Assembly: GCA_003577275.1 (NCBI GenBank)
Contig: QEVO01000002.1
Location: forward strand, 372,001 to 436,000
DNA: 64,000 nt
Reading direction: 5' to 3'
Source: Pseudomonadota bacterium
GTDB taxonomy: Bacteria; Pseudomonadota; Alphaproteobacteria; Sphingomonadales; Govanellaceae
Shown: positions 1-8,596 of the stretch, piece after piece
Layout: each line of letters begins with the position of its first letter
Position numbering within the stretch: position 1 is the stretch's first letter
Made by a program: the position numbers and the translations under genes
The notes under the pieces: model-generated
The model's database searches: none
Told to the model about the DNA's origin: nothing
The model's input: the letters and a program-made list of their open reading frames with translations, nothing else

Positions 1-1
1 T

Positions 2-1447
2 CCCTTCGCCTCGGCAGGCGCAGTGGCCAAGACTTTGAACGTCTTGCAACGGGCGTTCCTGCTGCGCACCTGCACCGATAGCGTGTTTGCGAGCCGCAGC
101 CGTCCGTGTCTCCTCTACCAGATCAAGCGTTGCGCCGCGCCGTGCGTCGGGCGCATCAGCGAGAAGGAATATGCCGCGCTCATTGCGGACGCGCGGGATT
201 TCATGACGGGACGCAGCCAGCGCCTTAAGGAAGCGTTGAGCGAGAAAATGCTGGCTGCCAGCGAGAATCTCGATTTTGAAAGCGCCGCCATCTATCGCGA
301 TCGCTTGAAGGCGTTAAGCCATGTGCAGCAACATCAGGACATCAATAACCTGCGCCTGGGCGACGCCGACGTCATCGCCGCCCATCAGGACGGCGGCGAG
401 ACCTGCGTGCAGGTTTTTTTCATTCGCGGCGGCCACAACTGGGGCAACCGCGCCTTCTTTCCCCGTCACGACAAGGGCGACAGCGCGGCGGCCGTGCTGA
501 CCGCCTTTCTCAGCCAGTTCTACGAAGACAAGACGCCGCCGCACGACATCCTGCTATCCGATGATGTCGAAGAAGCGGCGCTGATTGCAGAAGCCCTGTC
601 GACCCGCGCCGGTCATACGGTCAAGCTCAATACGCCCAAGCGCGGGCAGCGACGCAACTTGGTGGAGATGGCGCTCGCCAATGCCAAGGCCTCCTTGGAG
701 CGCCGGCTCGCCGAAAGCTCCACACAGGCAAAACTTCTGGATGCGCTGGCCGAAACCTTCGGCCTGGAAGCGCCGCCGCGCCGCATCGAGGTTTATGACA
801 ATAGCCATATTTCAGGAACCAAGGCGCTCGGCGCGATGATCGTTGCCGGCCCGGAGGGTTTCGAAAAAAACAGCTACCGCAAATTCAACATCCGCTCCGA
901 TGAGATCGCGCCGGGCGACGATTTCGCCATGATGCGAGAAGTGATGAGCCGCCGCTTCGGCCGGCTGGCGAAGGAGGATCCCAACCGCGACACCGCCGCG
1001 TGGCCGGATCTGGTGTTGATCGATGGCGGGCTCGGGCAATTGAACGCCGTGCGCGCGACCTTGGCCGATCTAGGCATCGAGGATGTGCCGCTGATCGCCA
1101 TCGCCAAGGGGCAGGATCGCAACGCCGGACGCGAGGATTTTTATTTGCCCGATCGCGCGCCTTTCAAGCTCGATCCTAACAGTCCGGTATTATATTACGT
1201 GCAGCGTCTGCGCGACGAGGCGCACCGCTTCGCCATCGGCGGCAATCGCGCGCGGCGCTTGAAGGATGCTCGCAAATCGCTCCTCGACGCCGTGCCCGGC
1301 ATCGGGCCACGACGCAAGCGCGCCCTGCTCCTGCATTTCGGCTCGGCGCAAGCGGTGGCCAACGCCGGCATCAACGATCTCGCTGCCGCGCCCGGCGTCA
1401 GCCGCGCCACCGCCAAAGTGATCTACGATTTCTTTCATGAGAAGTAA
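2..1447 (+). CDS. uvrC: UvrABC excinuclease subunit C, 5'-truncated by window edge
   Basis: UvrC makes the dual incisions of nucleotide excision repair with UvrA and UvrB. The frame is open from base 2 and begins inside the protein with PFASAGAV, a stretch that follows the GIY-YIG nuclease domain; that domain lies outside the window. About 480 residues remain of a protein usually near 600-630. Visible are the cysteine-rich segment around [13 protein letters not shown], the UVR motif that contacts UvrB ([16 protein letters not shown]), the C-terminal RNase-H-like nuclease ([23 protein letters not shown]) and a terminal helix-hairpin-helix region ([13 protein letters not shown]). The internal GTG at 23 is not a real start. 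Identification is firm; only the 5' end is missing. Confidence 0.97.
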   Translation, partial: PFASAGAVAKTLNVLQRAFLLRTCTDSVFASRSRPCLLYQIKRCAAPCVGRISEKEYAALIADARDFMTGRSQRLKEALSEKMLAASENLDFESAAIYRDRLKALSHVQQHQDINNLRLGDADVIAAHQDGGETCVQVFFIRGGHNWGNRAFFPRHDKGDSAAAVLTAFLSQFYEDKTPPHDILLSDDVEEAALIAEALSTRAGHTVKLNTPKRGQRRNLVEMALANAKASLERRLAESSTQAKLLDALAETFGLEAPPRRIEVYDNSHISGTKALGAMIVAGPEGFEKNSYRKFNIRSDEIAPGDDFAMMREVMSRRFGRLAKEDPNRDTAAWPDLVLIDGGLGQLNAVRATLADLGIEDVPLIAIAKGQDRNAGREDFYLPDRAPFKLDPNSPVLYYVQRLRDEAHRFAIGGNRARRLKDARKSLLDAVPGIGPRRKRALLLHFGSAQAVANAGINDLAAAPGVSRATAKVIYDFFHEK

Positions 1448-1461
1448 GGGCGTCATTTTAA

Positions 1462-1584
1462 GCCTTCTCCTTGAGGAGAAGGCGGCGAGTGCAACGAGCC
1501 GGATGAGGTGAGTTTTTCAAGAATCCTCCCTCATCTTTATTGCCAAAATTTCACCTCACCCTATCCCTCTCCTCAAGGAGAGGG
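1462..1584. repeat. Intergenic palindromic repeat, family A, copy 1
   Basis: Two short hairpins (gccttctccttgaggagaag at 1462 and ccctctcctcaaggagaggg at 1565-1584) bracket a segment containing GGATGAGGTGA and TCACCTCACCC. A related element lies at 19371-19549 with the same outer hairpins and the same inner GGATGAGGTGA / CACCTCACCC words, so this is a dispersed element and not a gene-specific terminator. It sits between convergent uvrC and purK and may still stop transcription on both strands. Confidence 0.75.
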
Positions 1585-1600
1585 AACAAGTTGTCACGCA

Positions 1601-2671
1601 TTACGATAGCGGATAAAGCCTCGTCACGTGGCCCATCTTGCGACCGGCGCGCGCTTCCCGCTTGCCGTAATCATGAAAGCGGGCGTTGGGCTCGGCGAGA
1701 AATTCCGCGTAGCGCCCAATATCATCGCCCAAGAGATTTTGCATCACCGCCCGGCTGTGCGGCGCCGGAGACCCCAGCGGCAGGCCGCAGATGGCGCGAA
1801 TATGATTTTCAAACTGGCTGACGGCGCAAGCGTCGATGGTCCAGTGACCGGAGTTATGCACGCGCGGCGCCAGTTCGTTGACCAGCACCTCCTCGCCGAG
1901 GACGAACATCTCCACCGCCAGCACGCCAACGTAACGAAGTTTCCCGGCCACCGCCCGCGCTACCTGATCGGCGCTGGCCGCAAGCTGAGGCGATGCATCC
2001 GCCGGCGCGATGGTCTCGGCGAGAATATGATGCTCATGGCGGTTTTCCGCCACCGGATAAGCCGCCATCGCGCCATCCTGGCCGCGGGCGATGATCACCG
2101 ACACTTCGCGCTCGAAAGCGACAAACGCTTCGGCAATCAGATTGACGCCGCCCAACGCCGTCACCGCCGGCGCAATCTCGGATTTGTCACGCACGATCCG
2201 CTGACCCTTGCCGTCATAGCCGAAGCGGCGGGTTTTCAGCACCAGCGGCAGGCCCAATTTTTCAGCAGCGGCAACTGCATCCGCCACGCTGTCCACCGCC
2301 GCATAAGCGGTGGTCTTGGCCCCGGCGGTGCTGACGAATTCCTTCTCGCGCAGTCTGTCCTGGGTGATTTCCAAGGCGTCGGAGTCGGGAAACACCGGGA
2401 TCGATGCCGCCAGATGGCGGACGGTAGCGGTAGGGATGTTTTCAAATTCATAAGTCGCCACGTCCACGGCGGCCGCGAAGCGGTCGAGGGCGGCGATATC
2501 CTCATAGGGCGCGCAAGTGAACTCTGCGGCCACGTCGGCAGCCGGGCTGTCCGCTTCGGGGGCAAAGATATGAACCTTGTAGCCCAGCTCCGCCGCCGCC
2601 AGCGCCAGCATGCGGCCAAGCTGGCCGCCGCCGAGAATGCCGATGGTGCGATGAGGCGGGATGACGGGCAT
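1601..2671 (-). CDS. purK: N5-carboxyaminoimidazole ribonucleotide synthase
   Basis: PurK uses ATP and bicarbonate to carboxylate aminoimidazole ribonucleotide, giving N5-CAIR in purine synthesis. The 356-residue protein has family length and the ATP-grasp layout: an N-terminal pre-ATP-grasp fold starting GILGGGQLGRML, the ATP-binding lid (LPLVLKTRRFGYDGKGQ), the catalytic region EAFVAFEREVSV and the metal/phosphate site VNELAPRVHNSGHW. It starts 12 bp after the purE stop, so the two form a purEK operon whose products act in sequence. Nothing unusual is seen. Confidence 0.97.
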   Translation of the reverse strand: MPVIPPHRTIGILGGGQLGRMLALAAAELGYKVHIFAPEADSPAADVAAEFTCAPYEDIAALDRFAAAVDVATYEFENIPTATVRHLAASIPVFPDSDALEITQDRLREKEFVSTAGAKTTAYAAVDSVADAVAAAEKLGLPLVLKTRRFGYDGKGQRIVRDKSEIAPAVTALGGVNLIAEAFVAFEREVSVIIARGQDGAMAAYPVAENRHEHHILAETIAPADASPQLAASADQVARAVAGKLRYVGVLAVEMFVLGEEVLVNELAPRVHNSGHWTIDACAVSQFENHIRAICGLPLGSPAPHSRAVMQNLLGDDIGRYAEFLAEPNARFHDYGKREARAGRKMGHVTRLYPLS

Positions 2672-2683
2672 GGACCCTAGGCC

Positions 2684-3214
2684 CTACTCATCATCGCTGG
2701 GAACTTCGGCCACCGCCGCCGTCTGCTTCGCTCGCCAGGCAGCCAGCGCCTTGGCCACCTTGCTATCCTCCAGGGCGATGATCGAGGCGGCCATCAGGCC
2801 GGCGTTGGTTGCCCCCGCCTTGCCCACCGCCAGCGTGCCCACCGGCACGCCACCCGGCATCTGGGCAATGGACAGGAGGCTGTCGAGCCCTTTCAAGGTC
2901 TTGCTTTCGATGGGTACGCCCAGCACCGGCAGCAGGGTCATGGAGGCGGTCATGCCCGGCAGATGGGCGGCCCCGCCGGCCCCGGCGATGATCACCTTCA
3001 ACCCCCGTTCCGCCGCCGTTTTGGCATAGGCGTAGAGCCGGTCGGGGGTGCGGTGGGCGGAGACGATCCGCCGCTCATGGGCTACCCCCAAGGCCTCCAG
3101 GATCTCCGCCGCATGGCGCATGGTCGGCCAGTCGGACTGGCTGCCCATGATGATGCCGACCTGCGGCCCCGATGCCGCCTTAGCCGTTTTTTTTCGCGTC
3201 ATTGGCTTGGCCAA
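2684..3214 (-). CDS. purE: N5-carboxyaminoimidazole ribonucleotide mutase
   Basis: Class I PurE moves the carboxyl group of N5-CAIR to give CAIR. The core begins [14 protein letters not shown] and continues with [13 protein letters not shown] and [12 protein letters not shown], the substrate-binding loops of the family. I favour the TTG at 3214 as start: GAGGGG lies 8 nt upstream of it, while the in-frame ATG at 3202 has no well-placed ribosome binding site. That leaves a basic extension of about 18 residues before the conserved core. It is the first gene of purEK and faces away from the diguanylate cyclase gene, so 3215-3368 holds both promoters. Confidence 0.96.
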   Translation of the reverse strand: MAKPMTRKKTAKAASGPQVGIIMGSQSDWPTMRHAAEILEALGVAHERRIVSAHRTPDRLYAYAKTAAERGLKVIIAGAGGAAHLPGMTASMTLLPVLGVPIESKTLKGLDSLLSIAQMPGGVPVGTLAVGKAGATNAGLMAASIIALEDSKVAKALAAWRAKQTAAVAEVPSDDE

Positions 3215-3368
3215 ACTATTGTCCCCTCAAGGAAAGTGCGGGATTATACTGGAGACTAAGACAACCGCAATGCTTCCCTTCGATAAGGGGGGGACTGAAT
3301 AATTCATTAACAATTCGCTTAGTATAGTAAGGTTATACCTAGGGGAAACCTAAGGTCGGGATGGCGCT

Positions 3369-4097
3369 ATGAGAATTAACGATACCCGCCCACTTGCCGG
3401 TGCCCGGCCGGTGCGGCGCTATGATCCGCAGGCCACCTCCGTCTCGGGTACGGCGAGTGCGCGCAACATCGCCGACCAGGCGAGCGTGATGGGCATTCCC
3501 GAGGAGGAAATGACGCCCAAAGTCCGCGCCGCCATCATGACCCTGATGGAGGAAGTGGAGAAGGTGCGGCGCGACCTGGAGATGGCGCAACGCCGCCTGG
3601 CCGAGCTTGAACAACTGGCCGATCAGGACGGACTGGTGCCGATGGCCAACCGCCGCGCCTTCGTGCGCGAGATGGGGCGCATGCTGTCATTCGCCAACCG
3701 CTACAACATCCCCACCAGCATCATTTATCTGGACGTCAATGATTTAAAGCGGATCAACGACGACCTCGGCCACAGCGCCGGCGACGCCGTCATTGTGCAT
3801 GTCGGCACGCTGTTGAAAAAACACATTCGTGAATCCGACCTCGTGGGGCGGCTTGGCGGCGATGAATTCGCGGTGGTGCTGCCCAACGCCGACGAAGCGG
3901 CGGCGCAAGCCAAAGCGACCAGTTTGGCGACAGTCATTCACGACACGCCCTTCGTTTGGGAAGGAAAGGAAATTCGCATCCGCGTCGCCTATGGCGCCTA
4001 CTGCTTCAAGCCCGGCGAGGACGCGGTGGAAGCGCTCGCTCACGCCGATCGTAAAATGTACGATCACAAGCGGCTTTTGAAGGAAGCCAACGGTTAA
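3369..4097 (+). CDS. Diguanylate cyclase (GGDEF domain)
   Basis: Predicted to make cyclic di-GMP from two GTP. The 242-residue protein has no membrane segment. Residues about 50-85 are a charged helix likely to form a coiled coil, and the GGDEF domain fills residues about 86-235. The active-site motif GGDEF is at 163-167. RESD at 154-157, five residues upstream, matches the RxxD inhibitory product-binding site, so feedback inhibition is likely. No partner sensory domain is present; the first 45 residues are low-complexity. The gene overlaps the end of the convergent DUF465 gene by 4 bp. A PilZ protein encoded at 8142 is a possible downstream effector in the same window. Confidence 0.93.
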   Translation: MRINDTRPLAGARPVRRYDPQATSVSGTASARNIADQASVMGIPEEEMTPKVRAAIMTLMEEVEKVRRDLEMAQRRLAELEQLADQDGLVPMANRRAFVREMGRMLSFANRYNIPTSIIYLDVNDLKRINDDLGHSAGDAVIVHVGTLLKKHIRESDLVGRLGGDEFAVVLPNADEAAAQAKATSLATVIHDTPFVWEGKEIRIRVAYGAYCFKPGEDAVEALAHADRKMYDHKRLLKEANG

Positions 4098-4309
4098 GCA
4101 ATAATATCTGGAATGAGCAGCGACTGAATGTGCGCGATCTGATCTTTCAGTTTCAGCTTCTTGCGCTTCAGGCGCTGAATCTGCAATTGATCGAACATGC
4201 CGTCTTTCATCAGCGCGGCGATGGCGTCATCGAGGTCCCGGTGTTCAAGATAGAGCTCTTGAAGTTTCGCCTTCAGCGCTTCTTCGTCGTCGTCAGCAAG
4301 ATCGGCCAT
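4094..4309 (-). CDS. DUF465 (YdcH-family) small protein
   Basis: A 71-residue, highly charged, helical protein of unknown function. The C-terminal motif DQLQIQRLKRKKLKLKDQI, in which a basic run precedes LKD(Q/E)I, is the DUF465 hallmark. I take the ATG at 4309; an in-frame TTG at 4321 would add four residues but has no well-spaced ribosome binding site. It lies between the diguanylate cyclase gene and ubiX. A second DUF465 gene follows on the other side of ubiX at 5120, so two paralogues flank one prenyltransferase gene. Confidence 0.85.
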   Translation of the reverse strand: MADLADDDEEALKAKLQELYLEHRDLDDAIAALMKDGMFDQLQIQRLKRKKLKLKDQIAHIQSLLIPDIIA

Positions 4310-4394
4310 GAATAGATGCAAGTCCCGGCAGTGTTATAATTGTTCAGCATACCATAGTCTGCGCCGCCCGACGCCCAATTGACGGGCCATGCAG

Positions 4395-4979
4395 TCAACC
4401 GCTTCCTCCCCGCATACCCTGCCAGCGACGAACGCTGCCGCAGTCGATGCCAAACAGGTCAAGCACGCGTCCCACCGTGTGATCCACCATGTCCTCCAAG
4501 GATTGCGGGTTGTTATAGAACGCCGGCACCGGCGGCGCGACAATGGCGCCAAGCTCAGACGCCGCCAACATATTGCGCAAATGCCCGCTATGCAGCGGCG
4601 TTTCTCGCACCAGGAGCACCAGACGCCGGCGCTCCTTCAGCGTCACGTCGGCGGCCCGGGTCAAGAGACCGGCGCTCATGCCCTGGGCGATCTCTGCCAG
4701 GCTGCGCATTGAACAGGGCGCGACGATCATGCCAAGAGTGTGAAACGACCCGCTGGAGATCGCGGCGCCGATATCGTCAGGCGCATAGGCGATGCTGGCC
4801 AGGCTCGTCACATCGGCCAGGGTGCGGCCGGTTTCGGCGGCGATGGTGGCCTTGGCGGCGCGGCTAGCCACGAGGTGGGTTTCAATGTCCGTCTTTTCCA
4901 GAAGCTCCAGCAGGCGGATGCCGTAGATCGCCCCCGAGGCGCCGCTGATACCCACGACGAGTCGCTTTTTTTCGCTCAT
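4395..4979 (-). CDS. ubiX: Flavin prenyltransferase UbiX
   Basis: UbiX attaches a dimethylallyl group to FMN to make the prenylated-FMN cofactor of UbiD decarboxylases, here most likely for ubiquinone synthesis. The 194-residue protein opens with VVGISGASGAIYGIRLLELL, the FMN-binding Rossmann start of the family, and keeps IVAPCSMRSLAEIAQGMS and RRRLVLLVRETPLHSGHL, the dimethylallyl-phosphate-binding segments. The C-terminal VGRVLDLFGID is also typical. No ubiD is visible in the window. GGAGAA precedes the ATG. Confidence 0.95.
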   Translation of the reverse strand: MSEKKRLVVGISGASGAIYGIRLLELLEKTDIETHLVASRAAKATIAAETGRTLADVTSLASIAYAPDDIGAAISSGSFHTLGMIVAPCSMRSLAEIAQGMSAGLLTRAADVTLKERRRLVLLVRETPLHSGHLRNMLAASELGAIVAPPVPAFYNNPQSLEDMVDHTVGRVLDLFGIDCGSVRRWQGMRGGSG

Positions 4980-5119
4980 GTGCAGGCGATTCTCCAGCCA
5001 AGAGGCACGAGCACCGACCGTCCTTTCAATACCTTCCAGAAGCCCCGTGACAGTCGTCCGCGATCATGCTCTAATGATCGGTCTCGATCAATCCCTCTTC
5101 AAAAGAAGGAGAAGTCTGG

Positions 5120-5287
5120 ATGTATACGGATTCGCATCTGTCGGCCCTCGAAAGCAAACACGCCACCCTCGAGAAGTCCATTGATGCCGAAAGCTGTCGC
5201 CCCGTCCCTGACACCCTCAAAATTACTGAATTGAAACGTGAAAAACTGAGACTTAAGGAAGAGATCCAGCGCTACCAGCGCGCCTGA
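5120..5287 (+). CDS. DUF465 small protein, 55 aa
   Basis: A short gene that is easy to miss. It starts ATGTATACGG behind AAGAAGGAGAAG and encodes 55 residues: an N-terminal SHLSALESKHATLEKSID, then PDTLKITELKREKLRLKEEI, matching the DUF465 pattern in which a short loop separates two helices and the second carries LKRxKLRLK(D/E)EI. It probably folds as a small helical hairpin. Function is unknown. It lies divergently from ubiX and convergently with trcR, whose stop is 25 bp further on. Confidence 0.85.
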   Translation: MYTDSHLSALESKHATLEKSIDAESCRPVPDTLKITELKREKLRLKEEIQRYQRA

Positions 5288-5312
5288 TCGCCTCCTCTTA
5301 TACGTTGCAAAG

Positions 5313-5882
5313 CTACTCCGCCTCCTCGCTTTGAGAGGCAGCCTCCGTCGCCGCATCCTTGGCGGCGCGGGCCGTTGCCTTGGTGATGGCGGCGTCGAGT
5401 TCCAGTTGTTTGCACAGGCCTAGGCCCACCGGATCCCGGGGCTTTATGTTGGCCATGTTCCAATGACTGCGGTCGCGAATCGAGGCAATGGTCGGCTTGG
5501 TGGTGCCCACCAGCTTGCAGATTTGCGCATCGCTTAATTCCGGGTGATGCCGCAACAGCCAGGCAATGGCGTCCGGGCGGTCTTGGCGCCGGGATACTGG
5601 GGTATAGCGCGGCCCCTTGGCCTTCTGCTGCGGCGCGATCTTATCCTTCACCAGCGCCAGCCGCGCGGCGGGATCCTTCTGGCAGCGCTCGATTTCCGCC
5701 CATGTCAATTGACCACTGGCCACCGGATCGAGGCCAACGATATGGGTGGCGATCTGGCCGTCGGCGATGCTTTGCACCTCCAATGGATGCAGCCCGCACA
5801 GCTCGGCGATCTGATCAAAGGTCAGCGAGGTATTGTCCACAAGCCATACAGCGGTCGCCATCGGCATCAGTGGTAGTGTCAT
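5313..5882 (-). CDS. trcR: DUF1013 cell-cycle transcriptional regulator TrcR
   Basis: DUF1013 proteins are nearly confined to alphaproteobacteria; the Caulobacter member TrcR associates with RNA polymerase and affects cell-cycle gene expression. The sequence has PMATAVWLVDNTSLTFDQIA followed by CGLHPLEVQSIADG, and a second helical repeat with LLRHHPELSDAQICKLVGTTKPTI, which resembles paired helix-turn-helix units. I start at 5882, where AAGGAGGAACTA precedes the ATG, giving 189 residues; longer in-frame starts up to 6020 would run through the GC-rich hairpin at 5958-5978. Single gene, no obvious operon partner. Confidence 0.93.
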   Translation of the reverse strand: MTLPLMPMATAVWLVDNTSLTFDQIAELCGLHPLEVQSIADGQIATHIVGLDPVASGQLTWAEIERCQKDPAARLALVKDKIAPQQKAKGPRYTPVSRRQDRPDAIAWLLRHHPELSDAQICKLVGTTKPTIASIRDRSHWNMANIKPRDPVGLGLCKQLELDAAITKATARAAKDAATEAASQSEEAE

Positions 5883-5957
5883 TAGTTCCTCCTTCACTGC
5901 CAGTCCGGCAGTGCCCGGGTCCAAAGCCGGACCAGGCGCTCGCATGTGTGGATTGGC

Positions 5958-5978
5958 GACCCCCCGGACCGGGGGGTC
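5958..5978. other. GC-rich hairpin upstream of trcR
   Basis: gacccccc and ggggggtc form a perfect 8-bp stem around a 5-base loop, 76-96 bp upstream of the trcR start. It could be an operator or a 5'-UTR structure; there is no T-run, so a terminator is unlikely. Confidence 0.5.
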
Positions 5979-6006
5979 ATTGTTCGGAGAAAACATAAGG
6001 AACAAC

Positions 6007-6035
6007 GGGGATAATGGCAACCCGCCATTATCCCC
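6007..6035 (-). terminator. Hairpin terminator downstream of the TonB-like gene
   Basis: ggggataatggc and gccattatcccc form a perfect 12-bp stem with a 5-base loop, 51-79 bp past the stop of the minus-strand gene at 6086. On the minus strand it is followed by gttgttcctt, only moderately T-rich, so it may work with help or act on RNA stability. Confidence 0.6.
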
Positions 6036-6085
6036 GCTTGAAAAATCCCGGACGGACGGCTGCAGCCGCCCAAACGCCCGAATAG

Positions 6086-6457
6086 TTACTCCAGAACCCA
6101 GGCCAACGGCAGGACGAAGGTCAGGTTGCTGTCTGATGCATCAGCAGGCGGCGCCGGCAGCGGATTGATGCGCTCCATCAGCTTGACAACTTCGGCGTCC
6201 AAAAGGTCGCTGCCCGTGCTTTCCACCATTTCGTAGTGGGTAATCTTGCCGGCGCGGTCAATGGTCATCTTGACCTTGGCCCGGCCCTCGATCTCCTGCG
6301 ACATCGCGGCGCGCGGGTAGACCTGCTTCTTGGCGATGACGCCCACCACGGACTTCTGCCAAGACGCCATGTCGGCGGCCCAGGTCGTCATCGGCGCCGC
6401 CATAAAGCCCATGGCGATCACTGCCGCCGCCACTTTCATCGAAACTTTCTTCATCAT
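6086..6457 (-). CDS. Secreted TonB C-terminal-domain protein
   Basis: A short (123 aa) periplasmic protein with a signal peptide (MMKKVSMKVAAAVIAMGFMA ending near WAAD) and a TonB-type C-terminal domain: YPRAAMSQEIEGRAKVKMTI, then GSDLLDAEVVKLMERINPLP. In TonB this fold touches the TonB box of outer-membrane receptors, but here the proline-rich linker and transmembrane anchor are missing, because the signal peptide looks cleavable. It may therefore be an accessory periplasmic protein and not an energy transducer. GGTGAGGATA precedes the chosen ATG. It stands alone; the three receptors of this window are far away. Confidence 0.85.
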   Translation of the reverse strand: MMKKVSMKVAAAVIAMGFMAAPMTTWAADMASWQKSVVGVIAKKQVYPRAAMSQEIEGRAKVKMTIDRAGKITHYEMVESTGSDLLDAEVVKLMERINPLPAPPADASDSNLTFVLPLAWVLE

Positions 6458-6739
6458 TATCCTCACCCTACTAATGACCAATTCGCCCGACCCCCCATGC
6501 TGATGGCCGAACAGACAAAGGGCGCTGCCCCTGTCCGCTGACGGTTATGCAAAGGCGGCCGTAAAAGCCGGTTTAAAAAACATGGTTAATGTGAAAGATA
6601 TCGCGCCAACGGCCCGATCCAGGTCGAGTAAATATCAAAAATACATTTGTTATTCAGATAGATAAACTTGATTCAATATGATGCAAAATTGGCGAAAAAT
6701 CTTCGTAATGCAGCCTAAAGGCGGGCGGGCGTTACAACT

Positions 6740-7333
6740 TTAGATTGATGATTTGAGAAACGCCGCCGCCACGCGGTTGACCTCGCGGCGGAAGGCCGCC
6801 TCCTCGTCCCGGCGGCCATAGGCAAAGACGGTGAGAATGGCGTGGGCCAGCACCGCCAGCAGAATTTCCGCCGCCGCCTTGATATCCACGTCCTGCCGCA
6901 GCTTGCCGCTCAATCGATGGGCTTCCAGTACGGAACGAATAAACGCCAGGTGGATTTCATTCTCGGCGATCATGAAATGGGTCAATTCCGGGCTATCGAG
7001 CGGCAGCCCTAATTGCTGGTGGTGAAGGCCGAAGCGGTGGACGTAATCAAAGGCCCGATCGATGAGAATGGGAAACGCCAGCGCCTCCATCGGCTCGCCG
7101 GCGCTTAGACTTTCCAACAGCTGGCTGCTGAAGCGCCGGCTTAAGGCCTCAAGAACGCCGGCCTTGGACCCGAAGTGGTAGAAAATCGTCCCCTCGCCGA
7201 CCCCGGCCTCGACGGCGATTTCCCGGGTGCCCGTGTGTTCATACCCCTGCGAACGGAACAGCTTATGGGCGGCGTCCAAGATCCGCTCGCGCCGGCCGGC
7301 CCCGTCTCCGGTATGTAGGGGAATATTAACCAT
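6740..7333 (-). CDS. TetR/AcrR-family regulator
   Basis: A 197-residue repressor-type protein. The N-terminal helix-turn-helix is clear: RRERILDAAHKLFRSQGYEH, then TREIAVEAGVGEGTIFYHFG. The rest is a helical ligand-binding domain without a recognisable ligand signature. The ATG lies 2 bp after the maiA stop, so it is probably cotranscribed with and downstream of maiA. That makes regulation of maiA or an aromatic-degradation function possible, but this is inference. 6482-6739, downstream, holds no gene that I can find and is AT-rich. Confidence 0.9.
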   Translation of the reverse strand: MVNIPLHTGDGAGRRERILDAAHKLFRSQGYEHTGTREIAVEAGVGEGTIFYHFGSKAGVLEALSRRFSSQLLESLSAGEPMEALAFPILIDRAFDYVHRFGLHHQQLGLPLDSPELTHFMIAENEIHLAFIRSVLEAHRLSGKLRQDVDIKAAAEILLAVLAHAILTVFAYGRRDEEAAFRREVNRVAAAFLKSSI

Positions 7334-7335
7334 GA

Positions 7336-7980
7336 CTACGCCGCCGCACCCGGCTGGCGATCGGGATGGGCGCGGGTGAACGCCTCAATCTGTTGGCAGC
7401 GGCCATCGATCGCAACCAGCGTGGGATAGGGGGCAAGGTCGCAATTGAAGCGCCGGGCATTGAACATCTGCGGCGCCAGACAGATATCGGCAAGGGTCGG
7501 CGCCTCCCCGTAGAGGAAGCTGCCGCTATAGCCTTTTGCCTGGGTTTCCAAGGCGCTAAAACCTTCCGCGATCCAATGGCGATACCACGCGTCAACCGCC
7601 GCCTGATCGTGCCCCAGAGGCCCTTTGAGGTAGTTCAACACCCGTAAGTTGTTCAAGGGGTGAATGTCGCAGGCGATATGCGCCGCCATGGCGCGCACCT
7701 GGGCGCGGCCCACGGCATCCGCCGGCAACAGCGGCGGCGTGGGGATGGTTTCTTCCAAATATTCAATGATGGCAAGGGATTGGAACAAGGCGACGCCGTT
7801 CTCCAACTCTAACGCCGGCACCAATCCCTGGGGATTCTTGGCGCGATAGTCGGCGGTCTTTTGCGCGCCGCCGCCCTTGGTCAGATGGACCTCAGCGAGG
7901 TCATAAGAGACGCCTTTTAAATTCAAGGCGATACGGGTACGGTAGGCGGCCGAGCTGCGCCAGTAGTCATAAAGCTTCAT
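7336..7980 (-). CDS. maiA: Maleylacetoacetate isomerase (zeta-class GST)
   Basis: Converts maleylacetoacetate to fumarylacetoacetate with glutathione, in tyrosine/homogentisate breakdown, or maleylpyruvate to fumarylpyruvate in gentisate breakdown. The protein is 214 residues, family length. The N-terminal thioredoxin fold opens KLYDYWRSSAAYRTRIALNLKG, with the SSA(A)YR glutathione-site motif of zeta GSTs; ENGVALFQSLAIIEYLEE supplies the conserved glutathione-binding Gln-Ser, and the all-helical C-terminal half contains DIHPLNNLRVLNYL and PTLADICLAPQMFNA. No other homogentisate-pathway gene lies nearby. It leads a likely two-gene operon with the TetR gene. Confidence 0.9.
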   Translation of the reverse strand: MKLYDYWRSSAAYRTRIALNLKGVSYDLAEVHLTKGGGAQKTADYRAKNPQGLVPALELENGVALFQSLAIIEYLEETIPTPPLLPADAVGRAQVRAMAAHIACDIHPLNNLRVLNYLKGPLGHDQAAVDAWYRHWIAEGFSALETQAKGYSGSFLYGEAPTLADICLAPQMFNARRFNCDLAPYPTLVAIDGRCQQIEAFTRAHPDRQPGAAA

Positions 7981-8141
7981 CGGCTGTCGTCATCCTCGGT
8001 TATGGTCACAATAATATGGCTGAGAGTAATTTCTCCCCTGCCGGCGATTATCAAGGTTTTTCCGACAATTGCCACCATTGTTAAGGGTTCTTTAGCAATA
8101 CGGAGAATACCATGCCCGACAGGTATGGAAGGAGTTTTTGA

Positions 8142-8510
8142 ATGTTGGCCAAAAAAGGCGCAAAAACGCCCCAAAGCAACGCTGCGCAAAGCCAGTCCAA
8201 GGTGCAGCGGCGTCGTTTCGCGCGGGTGCCGGCGGCGCAGATCGCCGTCGCCGAATGCGGCGAGCGCTACTACACGGTCAACCTCATCGACCTGTCGTCC
8301 AACGGCGCCCGCATTCAGGCAAGTCCGGCGCTGGATCTTACCGACATGACGCACCTCATCGTGCCCGACATCGGCGGCCGCCTGCGCTGCGAGAAGGTCT
8401 GGCAGGAAGGGCGGACCTTCGGCTTGCGCTTTCTGGAGCCGCCCTACGAGGTGGTGCAGAAAATGCCGGCCTCCATGCGCCGTTTGATGCTGCCGCTGCC
8501 GCTGGAATAA
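8142..8510 (+). CDS. PilZ-domain protein
   Basis: A stand-alone 122-residue PilZ domain, predicted to bind cyclic di-GMP. The signature is present: RRRFARVPA (RxxxR) near residue 25, then NLIDLSSNGARI (DxSxxG) about 20 residues later. After a lysine- and glutamine-rich tail of about 22 residues the domain occupies the rest. GGAGTTTTTGA precedes the ATG. No enzymatic domain is attached, so it probably acts as an effector through protein contacts. The diguanylate cyclase at 3369 is the only c-di-GMP enzyme visible in the window. Confidence 0.9.
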   Translation: MLAKKGAKTPQSNAAQSQSKVQRRRFARVPAAQIAVAECGERYYTVNLIDLSSNGARIQASPALDLTDMTHLIVPDIGGRLRCEKVWQEGRTFGLRFLEPPYEVVQKMPASMRRLMLPLPLE

Positions 8511-8596
8511 CGCGACAATTCCATATTCCCCCGTTGCCTCCCTGTCCGATTGACGTAAAATCGGCAGGAAAGAGGTTATGTCGTTAGGGGGCTAAT

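Noticed and set aside
1628..2680. Long open frame on the plus strand opposite purK
   Set aside because: It is exactly antisense to a complete, motif-bearing purK and gives an Arg/His-rich sequence without family features; a by-product of GC-rich codon use.
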